Positions 31,637 through 40,878 of a stretch of DNA of 64,000 bases are shown piece after piece. The translations under genes were made by a program, and so were the position numbers. How positions within the stretch are numbered: the stretch's first letter is position 1; every line of letters starts with the position of its first letter. The stretch is from the NCBI RefSeq assembly GCF_020164455.1, contig NZ_JAIQWW010000001.1:248001-312000 (forward strand), written 5' to 3'. The notes below the pieces were generated by a model, which ran no database searches, was not told the origin of the DNA, and saw nothing but the letters and a program-made list of their open reading frames with translations. Source of the stretch: Phyllobacterium chamaecytisi (lineage in GTDB: Bacteria > Pseudomonadota > Alphaproteobacteria > Rhizobiales > Rhizobiaceae).

Positions 31637-33229
31637 CTATCGTGCTGACTTGCCCACCGCCAGCAAAAGCACATTCTCCTGATCAAGTTGATCCTTGGCC
31701 AGAATGCCGGAAATCTGGCCTTCATGCATAACTGCGACGCGGTCGGAAACACCGATGACTTCCTCCATGTCGCTCGAAATCATGAGGACCGCGACACCTG
31801 TGTCGGCGAGCGCCTGCATGAGTCTGTAGATTTCAGCCTTGGCTCCAATATCGATCCCGCGAGTCGGCTCGTCGAAAATCATGATCCTTGGTTTCATCGC
31901 AAGCCATTTTGCCAGAACGACTTTTTGCTGGTTGCCGCCCGACAAGGTGCCGACACGCGTTTTTACCGATGGAGCCTTGATGCCAAGGTTACTTTTCTGT
32001 GCTTCTGCCGTCGTATTTTCGCTGGCGGCTGAAATTATCAAATTGGCCGAATGCGCCGAAAGATTAGGTAGCGAAATATTCTGTGCAATAGCGAAATCAA
32101 GGAGTATGCCAGCCAGCTTTCGATCCTCGGGGACGAGAAAGATGCCAGTGGCCACCGCATCAGCGGACGAAGAAAGCAGGACATGTTTGCCATCCAGATA
32201 AAGCTCTCCGCCAAGGCTCCTGTCTATGCCGAAGACAACGCGGGCGAATTCAGTCCTGCCCGAACCTACAAGTCCTGCTAGCCCGAGGATTTCGCCATGC
32301 AGCACGTCCAAATCGACGGTCCGATGAGGGTAAGCAGCTGTGCGAATGCCCTTGGCGGACAGCGCGACTGCACCAGCCTCGCGCTCCGAGGTATTTGTAC
32401 GGGCTTTCAAAGCACGGCCTATCATGAGCTTGACCATCTGGTCGTGATTGATGGCGTCGCTTGCAAGTGTGCCCGCCAGCATTCCATCTCGAAGGACGAT
32501 AACTCGATCGGCGACGCTCTCGACCTCGTGGAGTCGGTGCGAAATAAAGATAACGCTGATACCTTCTGCCTTTAGGCCTTTGATCACGCCGAGCAACTTT
32601 TCAGTTTCAGCCAAGGGAAGACTTGAGGTGGGTTCGTCCAGGATAACAAGCCTTGCCTTGATCGAAAGAGCTTTGGCAATCTCGACCATCTGCTGCTGGG
32701 CTAGCGACAATTCCGATACGGGGGTGTCGGCCGTAAAATTAGCGCCGACCCGTTTTAGGAGTGGTAAAACCATCTCGCGCAATTTAGCGCGATCGACCAG
32801 CTTCAGAGGGCCGCCGCGCAAGGGCTCCCTGCCAAGGAAGATATTGGCGGCAACGTCCAAATTTTCGAACAGGTTCAGTTCCTGATGGACGAAGGCAATT
32901 CCGGACTGGAGGCTATTTTCGACTGTAAGACGGTCATGATCGACGCCGTCGATCCTGATAAGACCGCGGTCCGGGGCCGCCACACCGCCCAGAATTTTCA
33001 TCAGCGTTGATTTGCCAGCGCCATTTTCACCGACAAGGCCGATTACCTCGCCAGGTCTGATCTCAATGGAAAAGCCATCCAATGCCACAACACCGGGATA
33101 GGTCTTTCGCACGTCATGCAAGCTGAGGAAGGCTGCCTGATGACGTGCGTCAGAAGAAGTATCGATTGTGCCCGGCGTGGATTCGGCGCGATTAACGCCA
33201 CCTGTTGCGGTAAAACCATTGCCAGTCAT
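31637..33229 (-). CDS. Sugar ABC transporter ATPase, double NBD (RbsA family)
   Basis: A 530-residue ATPase with two fused nucleotide-binding domains. The first has Walker A GENGAGKST and signature LSLAQQQMVEIAKAL, with Walker B RLVILDEPTSSLP. The second has a degenerate P-loop (GLVGSGRTEFARVVFG), signature LSGGNQQKVVLAKWL and MIFDEPTRGIDIGAK, exactly the RbsA/MglA pattern. The N-terminus is about 25 residues longer than usual (start MTGNGFTATGGVNRAES), so a later start is possible. It lies between permease and binding-protein genes. The substrate is unknown, presumably a pentose or polyol. Confidence 0.93.
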   Translation of the reverse strand: MTGNGFTATGGVNRAESTPGTIDTSSDARHQAAFLSLHDVRKTYPGVVALDGFSIEIRPGEVIGLVGENGAGKSTLMKILGGVAAPDRGLIRIDGVDHDRLTVENSLQSGIAFVHQELNLFENLDVAANIFLGREPLRGGPLKLVDRAKLREMVLPLLKRVGANFTADTPVSELSLAQQQMVEIAKALSIKARLVILDEPTSSLPLAETEKLLGVIKGLKAEGISVIFISHRLHEVESVADRVIVLRDGMLAGTLASDAINHDQMVKLMIGRALKARTNTSEREAGAVALSAKGIRTAAYPHRTVDLDVLHGEILGLAGLVGSGRTEFARVVFGIDRSLGGELYLDGKHVLLSSSADAVATGIFLVPEDRKLAGILLDFAIAQNISLPNLSAHSANLIISAASENTTAEAQKSNLGIKAPSVKTRVGTLSGGNQQKVVLAKWLAMKPRIMIFDEPTRGIDIGAKAEIYRLMQALADTGVAVLMISSDMEEVIGVSDRVAVMHEGQISGILAKDQLDQENVLLLAVGKSAR

Positions 33230-33256
33230 CGCGTCAAGCTCTTGTTCGAAAACAGC

Positions 33257-34216
33257 CTAGTTGCCAGCCATCTTTTTCAGATTGGCAGCGTATGCATCGA
33301 CATCGTCCTTGCCGACAATCACAGTCTTGATAATCAGCAATTTGTTGTCCGGAATGCTCGACTTGTCACCGGCAAGGTAAGCGGCCATCATTTTCATACC
33401 CTGATAGGCCCATTCGAATGGCTGCTGCACGACAGTAGCGGCGACAGTGCCTTCCTTGACGCCACCCAACGTAATCGGATCGTCATCAAATCCAACGACG
33501 GTGATCTGCCCCAACTTGCCTGCATCGCGGAGAGCCTCGTAAATGCGAGGTGTATTATAAGAGTAAAAGCCAACCATGCAGGTAACATCCGGGCTAGCCA
33601 CCAGAGCGTCTTCGACGTTCTTCTTGGCACGCGTCTGGTCAATATCGTCTCCGCGAACATCGACTAGTTCAATTTTGGTGCCTGCGAGACCATCCTTCAT
33701 GCCCTGGATACGTTCCTTCGCATTGTCAGCGCCGAGCAGGCCGACAAATCCGAGACACTTGCCCCCGTTAGGCATGGCTTTTTTCGCGATTTCTGCAGCC
33801 TGTTTGCCTGCATCGACGTTGGACGAACCGATATAGGCGACGCGATTAGTCTGAGGCGCATCGCTATCTGTGGTGAAGAGGGCAGTCTCGGACGCAATCT
33901 TGTTGAGTCCATCGGTAGACGTCTTCGGATCTACGGCCGACACCATGATGCCCTTGACGCCGGCTGTGACGAGATCATCCATCAGGCGCTGCTGGATGGC
34001 TACCGAGGACTGCTCGGGATACTTGAGCTCCAAGTTGTAGTCGGGCAATTCGGCCTGCGCCTTCTTGACGCCCGCCTCGGCAGCTTTCCAGAAATCGGAG
34101 GCCCCATTCACCACGAAAGCCAGCGTTGGCTTGTCGGCGGCATAGGCCATAGTTGGCATTGACGCGCTAAACATCAACGCAGCGCAAAGTGCGGCAATAG
34201 ATATTGCGGATTTCAT
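33257..34216 (-). CDS. Periplasmic sugar-binding protein (RbsB-like)
   Basis: A 319-residue binding protein of the Peripla_BP_4 type. The signal peptide (MKSAISIAALCAALMFSASM, cut after AYAA) is followed by KPTLAFVVNGASDFWKAAEA and the family landmarks VKGIMVSAVDPKTS, FTTDSDAPQTNRVAYIGSSN and GFDDDPITLGGVKEG. The ATG at 34216 follows GGGAGG; the open frame further upstream lacks an RBS. It is first in the importer operon, delivering ligand to the RbsC/RbsA pair. The ligand cannot be read from sequence. Confidence 0.93.
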   Translation of the reverse strand: MKSAISIAALCAALMFSASMPTMAYAADKPTLAFVVNGASDFWKAAEAGVKKAQAELPDYNLELKYPEQSSVAIQQRLMDDLVTAGVKGIMVSAVDPKTSTDGLNKIASETALFTTDSDAPQTNRVAYIGSSNVDAGKQAAEIAKKAMPNGGKCLGFVGLLGADNAKERIQGMKDGLAGTKIELVDVRGDDIDQTRAKKNVEDALVASPDVTCMVGFYSYNTPRIYEALRDAGKLGQITVVGFDDDPITLGGVKEGTVAATVVQQPFEWAYQGMKMMAAYLAGDKSSIPDNKLLIIKTVIVGKDDVDAYAANLKKMAGN

Positions 34217-34440
34217 GTCTAACCTCCCATTTGGCTCAACGCAGTCGTTGATCCGAGTTTTCAATCGGTGATCGAAGCCGGGCCACCTCCTATGGTTACC
34301 GGCAACGGGTGAAAGGCGTTCCACCATTCAGCCTGCAGACTTTAATGAGCCGATTCTCAATAGTAAATAGAATTATCATATAGTATTATCATTGCATTCC
34401 ATTCGAATGGCGAAGGCACTACTCTTGGAAAACCGCCAAA

Positions 34441-34628
34441 TCTCAGCGTGAAAGCCAAATGAAAATCCGCTCATCGGGAGCGGACCATGCATTTCAGGCA
34501 ATGCGAAAGCACATGCGAAATCTCAATGGCGAGAATGCGCTCTGGACGCTTACCATTGACGACCATCGCTTTACGCAGTTCGGCATCACGGACAATGATC
34601 GCCTATCGATATACAAACTGCTGGACCG
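34441..34628 (+). pseudogene. Possible C-terminal remnant of a GntR/FCD regulator
   Basis: A plus-strand open stretch encodes SSGADHAFQAMRKHMRNLNG, which resembles the last helices of FCD-domain GntR regulators, followed by unfamiliar sequence that runs antisense into the ATPase gene. No HTH-encoding part remains upstream. It occupies the space between the two sugar-importer operons, together with an AT-rich promoter-like region at about 34340-34400. Weakly supported. Confidence 0.3.
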
Positions 34629-35696
34629 CTATGCTGCCAGCTCTGTTTCGCGATCAAAAAGATGCAGATTATCCAAGGAGATATGCAAGCGGACATGGTC
34701 ACCTCTGCGAGTTACGGGCCTGCCACTGTGGGCGAGAACAACTGGCTGCGATGCGACCTCCAAAACCACGAAGGTCATGCTTCCCGTCGACTCAATGCCG
34801 GTGACGGTCGCATCAATGGCCATGTCGTTCACGCAGGGCTTCAGGGAAAGATGTTCGGGCCGCATGCCAATCCAGAATTGGCAACCGGCAGCGATATCGC
34901 GATTCAAACCTATCTGGGTGCTGTCGTTGTCAAGTACCAAAGCACCATTGTCGGTAACGGTCGCAGGCAGAAAGTTCATTGCCGGCGAACCAATGAAACC
35001 GGCGACAAACCTGTTCGCCGGCCGGTCATAAAGATCAAGCGGACTTCCCTGCTGCTCGACAACGCCGGCACGCATAACGACGACGTGATCGGCCATGGTC
35101 ATCGCCTCGACCTGATCGTGCGTGACGTAGACCGACGTCGCGTTCAGGCGCTCGTGCAGTTTACGAATCTCGCTGCGCATATGGACGCGCAGCGCCGCAT
35201 CGAGATTGGAGAGAGGTTCATCGAACAGGAACACTTTCGGATTGCGCACAATGGCGCGACCCATGGCAACACGTTGCCGCTGACCGCCCGACAAGGCTTT
35301 GGGCAGGCGATCCAAAAGATTGCCAAGGCCGAGGGTTTCTGCAGCGGTTCTCGTGCGCTCCGAGATTTCTTCCTTCGGACGGCGTTTCAGGCGCATCGAA
35401 TAGTTCATATTGTGCTCGACATCCATGTGCGGGTAGAGCGCGTAGGACTGGAATACCATGGCGACATCGCGCTCACGCGGCGGTTTGCCGATGACACTCC
35501 GTCCGGCAATCCGGACGTCGCCGGAGCTGGTTTTCTCAAGTCCGGCAAGGGTTCGCAGCAAAGTGGACTTGCCGCAGCCGGAAGGCCCTACAAGGGCGAC
35601 GAACGAGCCCTGTTTGATGGAAATGTTCACGTCCTTGAGCGCATGGAACCCGCCATAATGCTTATTCAGATGGTCGATTTCGATCTGGAGCATCAT
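34629..35696 (-). CDS. Carbohydrate ABC transporter ATPase (MalK/UgpC type)
   Basis: A 355-residue ATPase with Walker A GPSGCGKSTLL, Q-loop MVFQSYALYPHMDV, signature LSGGQRQRVAMGRAIVR, Walker B VFLFDEPLSNLDAALR and switch His in SVYVTHDQVEAM. The C-terminal third is a TOBE/OB regulatory domain (FIGSPAMNFLPATV, WIGMRPEHLSL). It is the last gene of the LacI-controlled importer operon, 5 bp after the second permease. Such ATPases often serve several transporters, so the substrate is set by the binding protein. Confidence 0.95.
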   Translation of the reverse strand: MMLQIEIDHLNKHYGGFHALKDVNISIKQGSFVALVGPSGCGKSTLLRTLAGLEKTSSGDVRIAGRSVIGKPPRERDVAMVFQSYALYPHMDVEHNMNYSMRLKRRPKEEISERTRTAAETLGLGNLLDRLPKALSGGQRQRVAMGRAIVRNPKVFLFDEPLSNLDAALRVHMRSEIRKLHERLNATSVYVTHDQVEAMTMADHVVVMRAGVVEQQGSPLDLYDRPANRFVAGFIGSPAMNFLPATVTDNGALVLDNDSTQIGLNRDIAAGCQFWIGMRPEHLSLKPCVNDMAIDATVTGIESTGSMTFVVLEVASQPVVLAHSGRPVTRRGDHVRLHISLDNLHLFDRETELAA

Positions 35697-35701
35697 TCAC
35701 C

Positions 35702-36514
35702 TCATTTAAGTGCGCCGGCGGTAAGACCGCTGACGATCCGCCGTTGCAACAGCATGAATACGATCAGGATGGGCGTCACGTAGATGGCCGCGTAAGTCAT
35801 GATGCCGTTCCAGTCATTGGCATTCGGCCCCATGAACGTCTGCAACCCGACAGTTGCTGTCTGCAATTCGTTCTTGGCGATCAGCGAACGCGCATAGACA
35901 TATTCGCCGAAGGACTGCAGAAAGATCAGCACCGACGTGACGAGAATACCATTGCGTGCCAAGGGCAGCATGATGTGGAAGAATGCGCCGATGCGCGATG
36001 ATCCGTCTACGAGCGCCGCTTCTTCCAGTTCACGCGGCACCTGCACGAATGTTGCCCGGCAGAGGACGATGTAGAGCGGCAAGACCTTGGCGGTTTGCGC
36101 CAGGATAACAGCGATGCGCGGACTGGCTAAAAGACCGATCTGGTTGAACATAACGAAGATGGGTGTGACCATCAAAGAAGACGGCAAAACCTGCATCATC
36201 AGGATCGCGAAGAGGGCGATTTCAATCCAGACATTACGCACCCGCGATAATACGTAGGCACAGCCAGTTCCCAGTGTCGTAGCAAGGATCGTAACACCTG
36301 TAGCGATGAGCAGCGAATTCCAGATGTACCTGCCCATGTCGCGGCTCTTCCATACCTCCAGAAAATTCCACTGCGTGTCTGACGGCCAGAATGTAGGTGG
36401 ATACTGAAATATCTCGGTACTGCTTTTCAGGGCCGTCAAATACATCCAGTAAAGCGGGAACAGATAGATCGCCGTCATGGCCAGACCGATGATGAGCAGA
36501 ACGTAGCGTTTCAT
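35702..36514 (-). CDS. Carbohydrate ABC permease (MalG type)
   Basis: A 270-residue inner-membrane protein with six helices. The first is YVLLIIGLAMTAIYLFPLYW. The EAA loop that contacts the ATPase reads LEEAALVDGSSRIGAFFHIM then LPLARNG. Length and topology match MalG/UgpE proteins. It follows the MalF-type permease by 15 bp and precedes the ATPase gene by 5 bp. The two permeases should form a heterodimer. Confidence 0.94.
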   Translation of the reverse strand: MKRYVLLIIGLAMTAIYLFPLYWMYLTALKSSTEIFQYPPTFWPSDTQWNFLEVWKSRDMGRYIWNSLLIATGVTILATTLGTGCAYVLSRVRNVWIEIALFAILMMQVLPSSLMVTPIFVMFNQIGLLASPRIAVILAQTAKVLPLYIVLCRATFVQVPRELEEAALVDGSSRIGAFFHIMLPLARNGILVTSVLIFLQSFGEYVYARSLIAKNELQTATVGLQTFMGPNANDWNGIMTYAAIYVTPILIVFMLLQRRIVSGLTAGALK

Positions 36515-36529
36515 CAGCGTCCTCCTTCC

Positions 36530-37432
36530 TCAGTAGCTGTGTTCATGACGCGTAGAGCGCACATAAACGGCTGCTACCACTATGACGAAGATGATCATGA
36601 GAACGGAGACGGCACTGCCGAGAGAAATCTCATATGTCTGGAATGAGAACTGCCACGACCAATATTGAGCGACATTAGAGCTGTCAGCGGGGCCGCCCTG
36701 CGTGAGAGCAGCGATCAAGTCGAACTGTTGGAGTGTAAAGATAACGCCGAGCGATATCACGGCCCCAAGCTGCGCACGCATCAGAGGGAGGGTTATAGAT
36801 CGAAAACGCTCGAATGCTCCTGCGCCATCAAGTTCGGCGGCCTCGTAGACGTCACGCGGTATGCTCGCGAGGCCAACCGAGAGCAGTATCATGTTGAAGG
36901 GAATGCCGAGCCAGATATTGGCGATGATAACGGCATAGAGCGCCACGTTTGGATCTGAGAGCCAGAAAATGCGGTCATCGGCAATCCCGAGGGATGTCAG
37001 GGCATAGTTGATAACGCCAAAATCGCCGGCGAAAAGCCATTTCCAGATTGCGCCGACGACGAGTGCGGGCATGATCCATCCGGCCAGGAACAGGCCACGC
37101 AAATAGCTGGCGCCCGGAAAGTCCTGCTGGAAGAAAAGTGCCAGCCCGAAGCCGATTGAAAGCTGGAACACAATAGAGAGAAACACAAATTTTACTGTGT
37201 TCCAGAAGATTGTACCCGCAACGGGCTGGGAGAAAATATCGTAGTAATTTTGCAAGCCCACGAACGGGCGGTTGAATGAAGTAAGCGTGAACATGTCAAC
37301 CGTCTGCAAGGACATGATGATATTGTAGACGATGGGAAACGCCGAAAAAATGATGAGATAGAGCAGGGCAAGCCCAAGCAGCAAGATGTCAAATCCGCTG
37401 CCGTCCCGGATGGTTCTGATGATGCCTTGCAC
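36530..37432 (-). CDS. Carbohydrate ABC permease (MalF/UgpA type)
   Basis: A 300-residue permease with six helices. The start MQGIIRTIRDGSGFDILLL leads into the first helix, and the EAA loop is YEAAELDGAGAFERFRSITL then PLM. It lacks the large periplasmic loop of enterobacterial MalF and is closer to the UgpA/LacF type. It is 74 bp downstream of the binding-protein gene; the gap may hold processing signals that keep binding-protein mRNA high, as in other importers (inference). Confidence 0.94.
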   Translation of the reverse strand: MQGIIRTIRDGSGFDILLLGLALLYLIIFSAFPIVYNIIMSLQTVDMFTLTSFNRPFVGLQNYYDIFSQPVAGTIFWNTVKFVFLSIVFQLSIGFGLALFFQQDFPGASYLRGLFLAGWIMPALVVGAIWKWLFAGDFGVINYALTSLGIADDRIFWLSDPNVALYAVIIANIWLGIPFNMILLSVGLASIPRDVYEAAELDGAGAFERFRSITLPLMRAQLGAVISLGVIFTLQQFDLIAALTQGGPADSSNVAQYWSWQFSFQTYEISLGSAVSVLMIIFVIVVAAVYVRSTRHEHSY

Positions 37433-37506
37433 AGTATCCTCCCGCTTGCCACTTCAAATCTCCGATCCTCGCTCCTCCGCACGCGCGAAGGAGCGATTGT
37501 CGAAGT

Positions 37507-38715
37507 CTATTTGTTCAAAACAGCGTCGATTTGCTTCTGTGCAGTACCAAGCGCAGTCTTCGCATCGCTCTGATGCGTCAACGATGACTGTATGGCGGTG
37601 TAAATCGCCTTCGAAATCTTGGGCCATTCAGGATGAGGACCGCGATTGCGGGCATATTTCATGCTTTCCTCGAAGACGGCATAGATGGCTGGCGTTTTTG
37701 GATCATTCGACTTCACATTTGCGGCAGGCACAAAGCCAAAACGGTTCCAGACATCGGGCATCTTGCTATAGAGAAACTCCAGCAGGATAAAAGCTTCTTT
37801 GGGATGCTCGCTTTTGGCGAGGATAACGTTGTCGCCTTCGCCGAGCGCAGAGGCGCGCGTGGCGCCTTCCTGGGGAATCGGCAAAAGCGCGGCGCGATAA
37901 TCGAATTTTGCTTCCCGTCCCATGCGAGGTAGTTCCCATGGGCCAGAAATGGCCATGGCTGCATTGCCGGCATTGAAGGTACCAGTCGAGTCAAACTGGC
38001 TGCGGATCAAGGTATCGGGAGATGCGAGCTTCTCGTCCAGCAGCTTGCCCCAGAAATCCAGAACCTTGATGCCACCCTCGGTGTCGACCTTGTTGTAGTC
38101 GCCGCCGGCCATCTGCAGCCAGGGCAAAAACTGGAATGTACCTTCTTCCGTGGCTACCGCCGAAAACGCCAAGCCATAGATATTCTTGGCCGGATCGTTG
38201 AGTTTTTTCGCGGCGGCGTATAGCTCGTCCCAGGTTTTGGGCGGATTGTCCGGGTCAAGGCCCTTCGCCTTGAACATGTCCGCATTGTAGTAGAGCGCAA
38301 TGGTATTCGCGCCGCGTGGAATGCCGTAAATCTTCCCGTCCCAAGTGACCGAGGAAAGCGGGCCGGGGAAAATGTCCTCCTTCTTGATGACCTTCGAGTC
38401 AGCCAGCATGGGGCTGAGATCCAGCAGCAAGCCACGCGAGGCGAAGAGTGCGACTTCGGGATTGTCGATATAGGTCACGTCAGGCGATTCACCGGTTGCG
38501 GTGGCGCGTGCCAGATCGTTGACCATGTCGCGAAATTGAACGGTCTTGATGTTCAGCTTGATGTCCGGATGTGACTGCTCGAACTCGTCCTTCAGCAGGT
38601 ACATGTACTGATCCGGGCGATCGATCGTCCAGATATCCAGCGTTACCGGCTCGGCTTGAGCGGCACCGGATATCAGCAGCGATGCAGCCGCGATCCATTT
38701 CATAACTCGTTTCAT
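37507..38715 (-). CDS. Extracellular sugar-binding protein (family 1)
   Basis: A 402-residue periplasmic solute-binding protein. The signal peptide MKRVMKWIAAASLLISGAAQ is cut near residue 21, and the mature start is EPVTLDIWTIDRPDQYMYLL. Family blocks include ATGESPDVTYIDNPEVALFA, DGKIYGIPRGANTIALYYNA and MAISGPWELPRMG. AGGAGG precedes the ATG. It is the specificity determinant of the importer. Linkage to an isomerase and a dehydrogenase suggests a monosaccharide, polyol or oxidised sugar as ligand. Confidence 0.93.
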   Translation of the reverse strand: MKRVMKWIAAASLLISGAAQAEPVTLDIWTIDRPDQYMYLLKDEFEQSHPDIKLNIKTVQFRDMVNDLARATATGESPDVTYIDNPEVALFASRGLLLDLSPMLADSKVIKKEDIFPGPLSSVTWDGKIYGIPRGANTIALYYNADMFKAKGLDPDNPPKTWDELYAAAKKLNDPAKNIYGLAFSAVATEEGTFQFLPWLQMAGGDYNKVDTEGGIKVLDFWGKLLDEKLASPDTLIRSQFDSTGTFNAGNAAMAISGPWELPRMGREAKFDYRAALLPIPQEGATRASALGEGDNVILAKSEHPKEAFILLEFLYSKMPDVWNRFGFVPAANVKSNDPKTPAIYAVFEESMKYARNRGPHPEWPKISKAIYTAIQSSLTHQSDAKTALGTAQKQIDAVLNK

Positions 38716-38783
38716 GCTTTCCTCCTCTTGTTGCTGGTCCGGCCCGCTTGCTTCTTTGCGGCAAGATTGGCCGGTGTCGAGTT

Positions 38784-39680
38784 TCAGGGGTTAGGGACGT
38801 ATGAGCCGCCGCGGCTCTGCTTGAGATAGTTGAGCGAATGCACTTGCCCGGTCATTTCCAGTTCATTGCGATAAACCGGATCGTGCCAACCTTCGATGTC
38901 GATCGAGCCCGACCACCCGGCAAGCCGCAGTTCGGAAATCACATCGACCCAGTTGGTGTCGCCGAAACCCGGCGAGCGCATGAATACGAATTTCTCCTTG
39001 CCGAAGATGCCGTGCTCGCGGATGACCTCCCAGCGGATCGTCGCGTCCTTGCCGTGAACATGGAAAATCTTCGGTGCCCACTTGCGAATTTGCGGCAGCG
39101 GGTCGATCAGATAGACCATCTGATGGCAGGGTTCCCATTCAAGTCCAATATTGTCGGCTGGAACCTCGTTGAAGATCATTTCCCAGGCGTCGGGATTATG
39201 CGCGATGTTCCAGTCGCCGCTCGCCCAATTGCCGTCCATGGCGCAGTTTTCGAATGCGAGTTTTACACCTTTGTCGGCAGCACGCTTGGCCAGTTCTGTC
39301 CAGACTTTCCGGTATTGGGGCAAGCTTTCCTCGATTGGCTTACCGCGAACACGTCCCGTAAATCCGGCAATTGTCGTCGCGCCGAAATGGTGCGCATTGT
39401 CGATGAGCGCCTCCCAACCTTTCAACGTTTCACGGTCGATTTCTGTATCCTCGAGCGGATTGCCGAACATGCCCAGTGTCGACATGGTGACATCCTCGTC
39501 GCCGATCGCTTCCTTCAGTTCCTCCGCAAGTCTTGGCAGGTCCTTGTTCATCACTTGCCAGAAGAACGGTTCGAAGCTTTCAAAACCGTGCGCCAATATG
39601 CTCTTGACATAGGCAGCAGGGTCGGGCGCATTACCCTTGATCATGGTACCGATACGGATGGCTTTTGCCGGGTTGCTCAC
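38784..39680 (-). CDS. Sugar phosphate isomerase/epimerase-like TIM barrel
   Basis: A 298-residue AP-endonuclease-2/xylose-isomerase-like barrel. Expected metal ligands are visible: Glu in LAFENCAMDG, Glu/His in NIGLEWEPCHQMVYL, His in IFHVHGKDATIRWE and Glu in GSIDIEGWHDPVY. It starts with GTG at 39680 (MSNPAKAIRIG), with AAGGAG upstream, 11 bp after the dehydrogenase gene. In such loci the barrel enzyme typically isomerises or epimerises the product of the Gfo/Idh/MocA oxidation. The substrate is not known. Confidence 0.9.
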   Translation of the reverse strand: MSNPAKAIRIGTMIKGNAPDPAAYVKSILAHGFESFEPFFWQVMNKDLPRLAEELKEAIGDEDVTMSTLGMFGNPLEDTEIDRETLKGWEALIDNAHHFGATTIAGFTGRVRGKPIEESLPQYRKVWTELAKRAADKGVKLAFENCAMDGNWASGDWNIAHNPDAWEMIFNEVPADNIGLEWEPCHQMVYLIDPLPQIRKWAPKIFHVHGKDATIRWEVIREHGIFGKEKFVFMRSPGFGDTNWVDVISELRLAGWSGSIDIEGWHDPVYRNELEMTGQVHSLNYLKQSRGGSYVPNP

Positions 39681-39691
39681 TTCGAACTCCT

Positions 39692-40714
39692 TCAGATCGT
39701 AATTTCGATGCGTCGTCCGGATTCGGCGCTGTCGATCGCACCGAACACCATGGCGAGGCTCTTGATATTTTCCGTGCCGACGGTCTCCGGAGGCGGACCG
39801 CCGCGCGCAGCTGCAATGAAATCCTGCATGACTCCGAGGTGACCGCCGATACGATCAGACGCGTCGAGGGGAGGGATATCGACGGCGGTCACCTCGGAAA
39901 ACAGGCCTTCTCTGCCGGAGGTGACGGCTTCGGCCCGTATGTCATCGTATCCGTCCCAGACAATCGATCCCTTGCTGCCGATGACACGCCATGCACTCTC
40001 CCAGCTTGTGCGCAAACCGTCGGCGCACCAACTGCCGCGATAAGTGAAAACCGCACCATTGGAGAATTCAAAGATGGCAGCCGCTGAAGATCCCTGGCTG
40101 TACCACGAGTTGCCGGGCTCCCACTCGCGGGCGTAGACGGCGTTGGCGTCGTCTCCTGCAAGAAAGCGGGCAGCATCGAATGTATGGATCGCCATGTCGA
40201 GAAACAGAACGTGGCGCATCTCTTCGCGGAACCCGCCGAAATGCGGAGCGAGAAAAAAATCGCAGTGGAGGCTCGTCACGTCGCCAATGGTGCCCGACTG
40301 GATAAGCCTGCGGATACGCCGGATTTGTGCCAGATATCGCCGGTTTTGAACGACGGCATGAATTCGGCCTGTCTCACTCGCACGGCGAACGAGATCGCGC
40401 GCTTCCTCCAGAGTTTCCGCCATTGGTTTTTCGGAAAGAACATGGCAGCCAGCCTCGAGAGCAGTGGCAACTGTTGCATGCCTGGCGGCTGGTATCACGA
40501 TATCGAAAACGATGTCGGGAGAGGTTTGACCAAGAACATCAGATAGATTGCTACCGACGGCGGCCGTCTCCCAACCGAACTCCTTGGCGCGGTGTTCAGC
40601 GCGCCCAGTGTCGAGGTCGACGATGCCGACAATCTCGACATCGCCGATGGTGCGGGCGGCCTCGAACCATGCTTTGCTCATGGCTCCGCAGCCGACTAAA
40701 ACGGCACGTTGCAT
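39692..40714 (-). CDS. Gfo/Idh/MocA family NAD(P)-dependent oxidoreductase
   Basis: A 340-residue dehydrogenase. The Rossmann start is MQRAVLVGCGAMSKAW with the acidic end of strand 2 in GIVDLDTGRAEH, followed by the conserved CHVLSEKPMAETLEEA (EKP motif). The catalytic-region His lies in LDMAIHTFDAARFLAGDD. The ATG at 40714 follows GGGAGG; an in-frame ATG at 40729 overlaps that site. It is the first gene of the LacI-controlled operon. It probably oxidises an imported sugar or polyol, in sequence with the TIM-barrel enzyme. Confidence 0.92.
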   Translation of the reverse strand: MQRAVLVGCGAMSKAWFEAARTIGDVEIVGIVDLDTGRAEHRAKEFGWETAAVGSNLSDVLGQTSPDIVFDIVIPAARHATVATALEAGCHVLSEKPMAETLEEARDLVRRASETGRIHAVVQNRRYLAQIRRIRRLIQSGTIGDVTSLHCDFFLAPHFGGFREEMRHVLFLDMAIHTFDAARFLAGDDANAVYAREWEPGNSWYSQGSSAAAIFEFSNGAVFTYRGSWCADGLRTSWESAWRVIGSKGSIVWDGYDDIRAEAVTSGREGLFSEVTAVDIPPLDASDRIGGHLGVMQDFIAAARGGPPPETVGTENIKSLAMVFGAIDSAESGRRIEITI

Positions 40715-40772
40715 TTTTTCTCCTCCCAACGAAAACCATCGAAAATCAACGAAATCGATTGCAAATGGCTTC

Positions 40773-40786
40773 CGTAAACGTTTACG
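40773..40786. promoter_or_regulatory. LacI-family operator CGTAAACGTTTACG
   Basis: A perfect 14-bp palindrome with the central CG of LacI/PurR-family sites. It lies midway between the divergent dehydrogenase operon and the LacI-type gene, about 93 bp from the latter's start. One repressor dimer here could block both promoters. Confidence 0.8.
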
Positions 40787-40878
40787 ATTTCATATCGGAG
40801 TTTTATTTTTGTCAATCCCTCATTTCGGTGTTTTATGAGGGGCGGCCCTCAGAACGAGCGCGCCAAGGAGAAAAAAGT

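Noticed and set aside
34662-35783. 373-codon plus-strand open frame opposite the MalK-type ATPase gene
   Set aside because: The ATPase carries all catalytic motifs on the minus strand; the opposite frame has low-quality composition.
40327-40878. 5' extension of the LacI regulator
   Set aside because: It lies opposite the dehydrogenase gene and over the operator; the HTH starts right after the GTG at 40879, which has a good ribosome-binding site.
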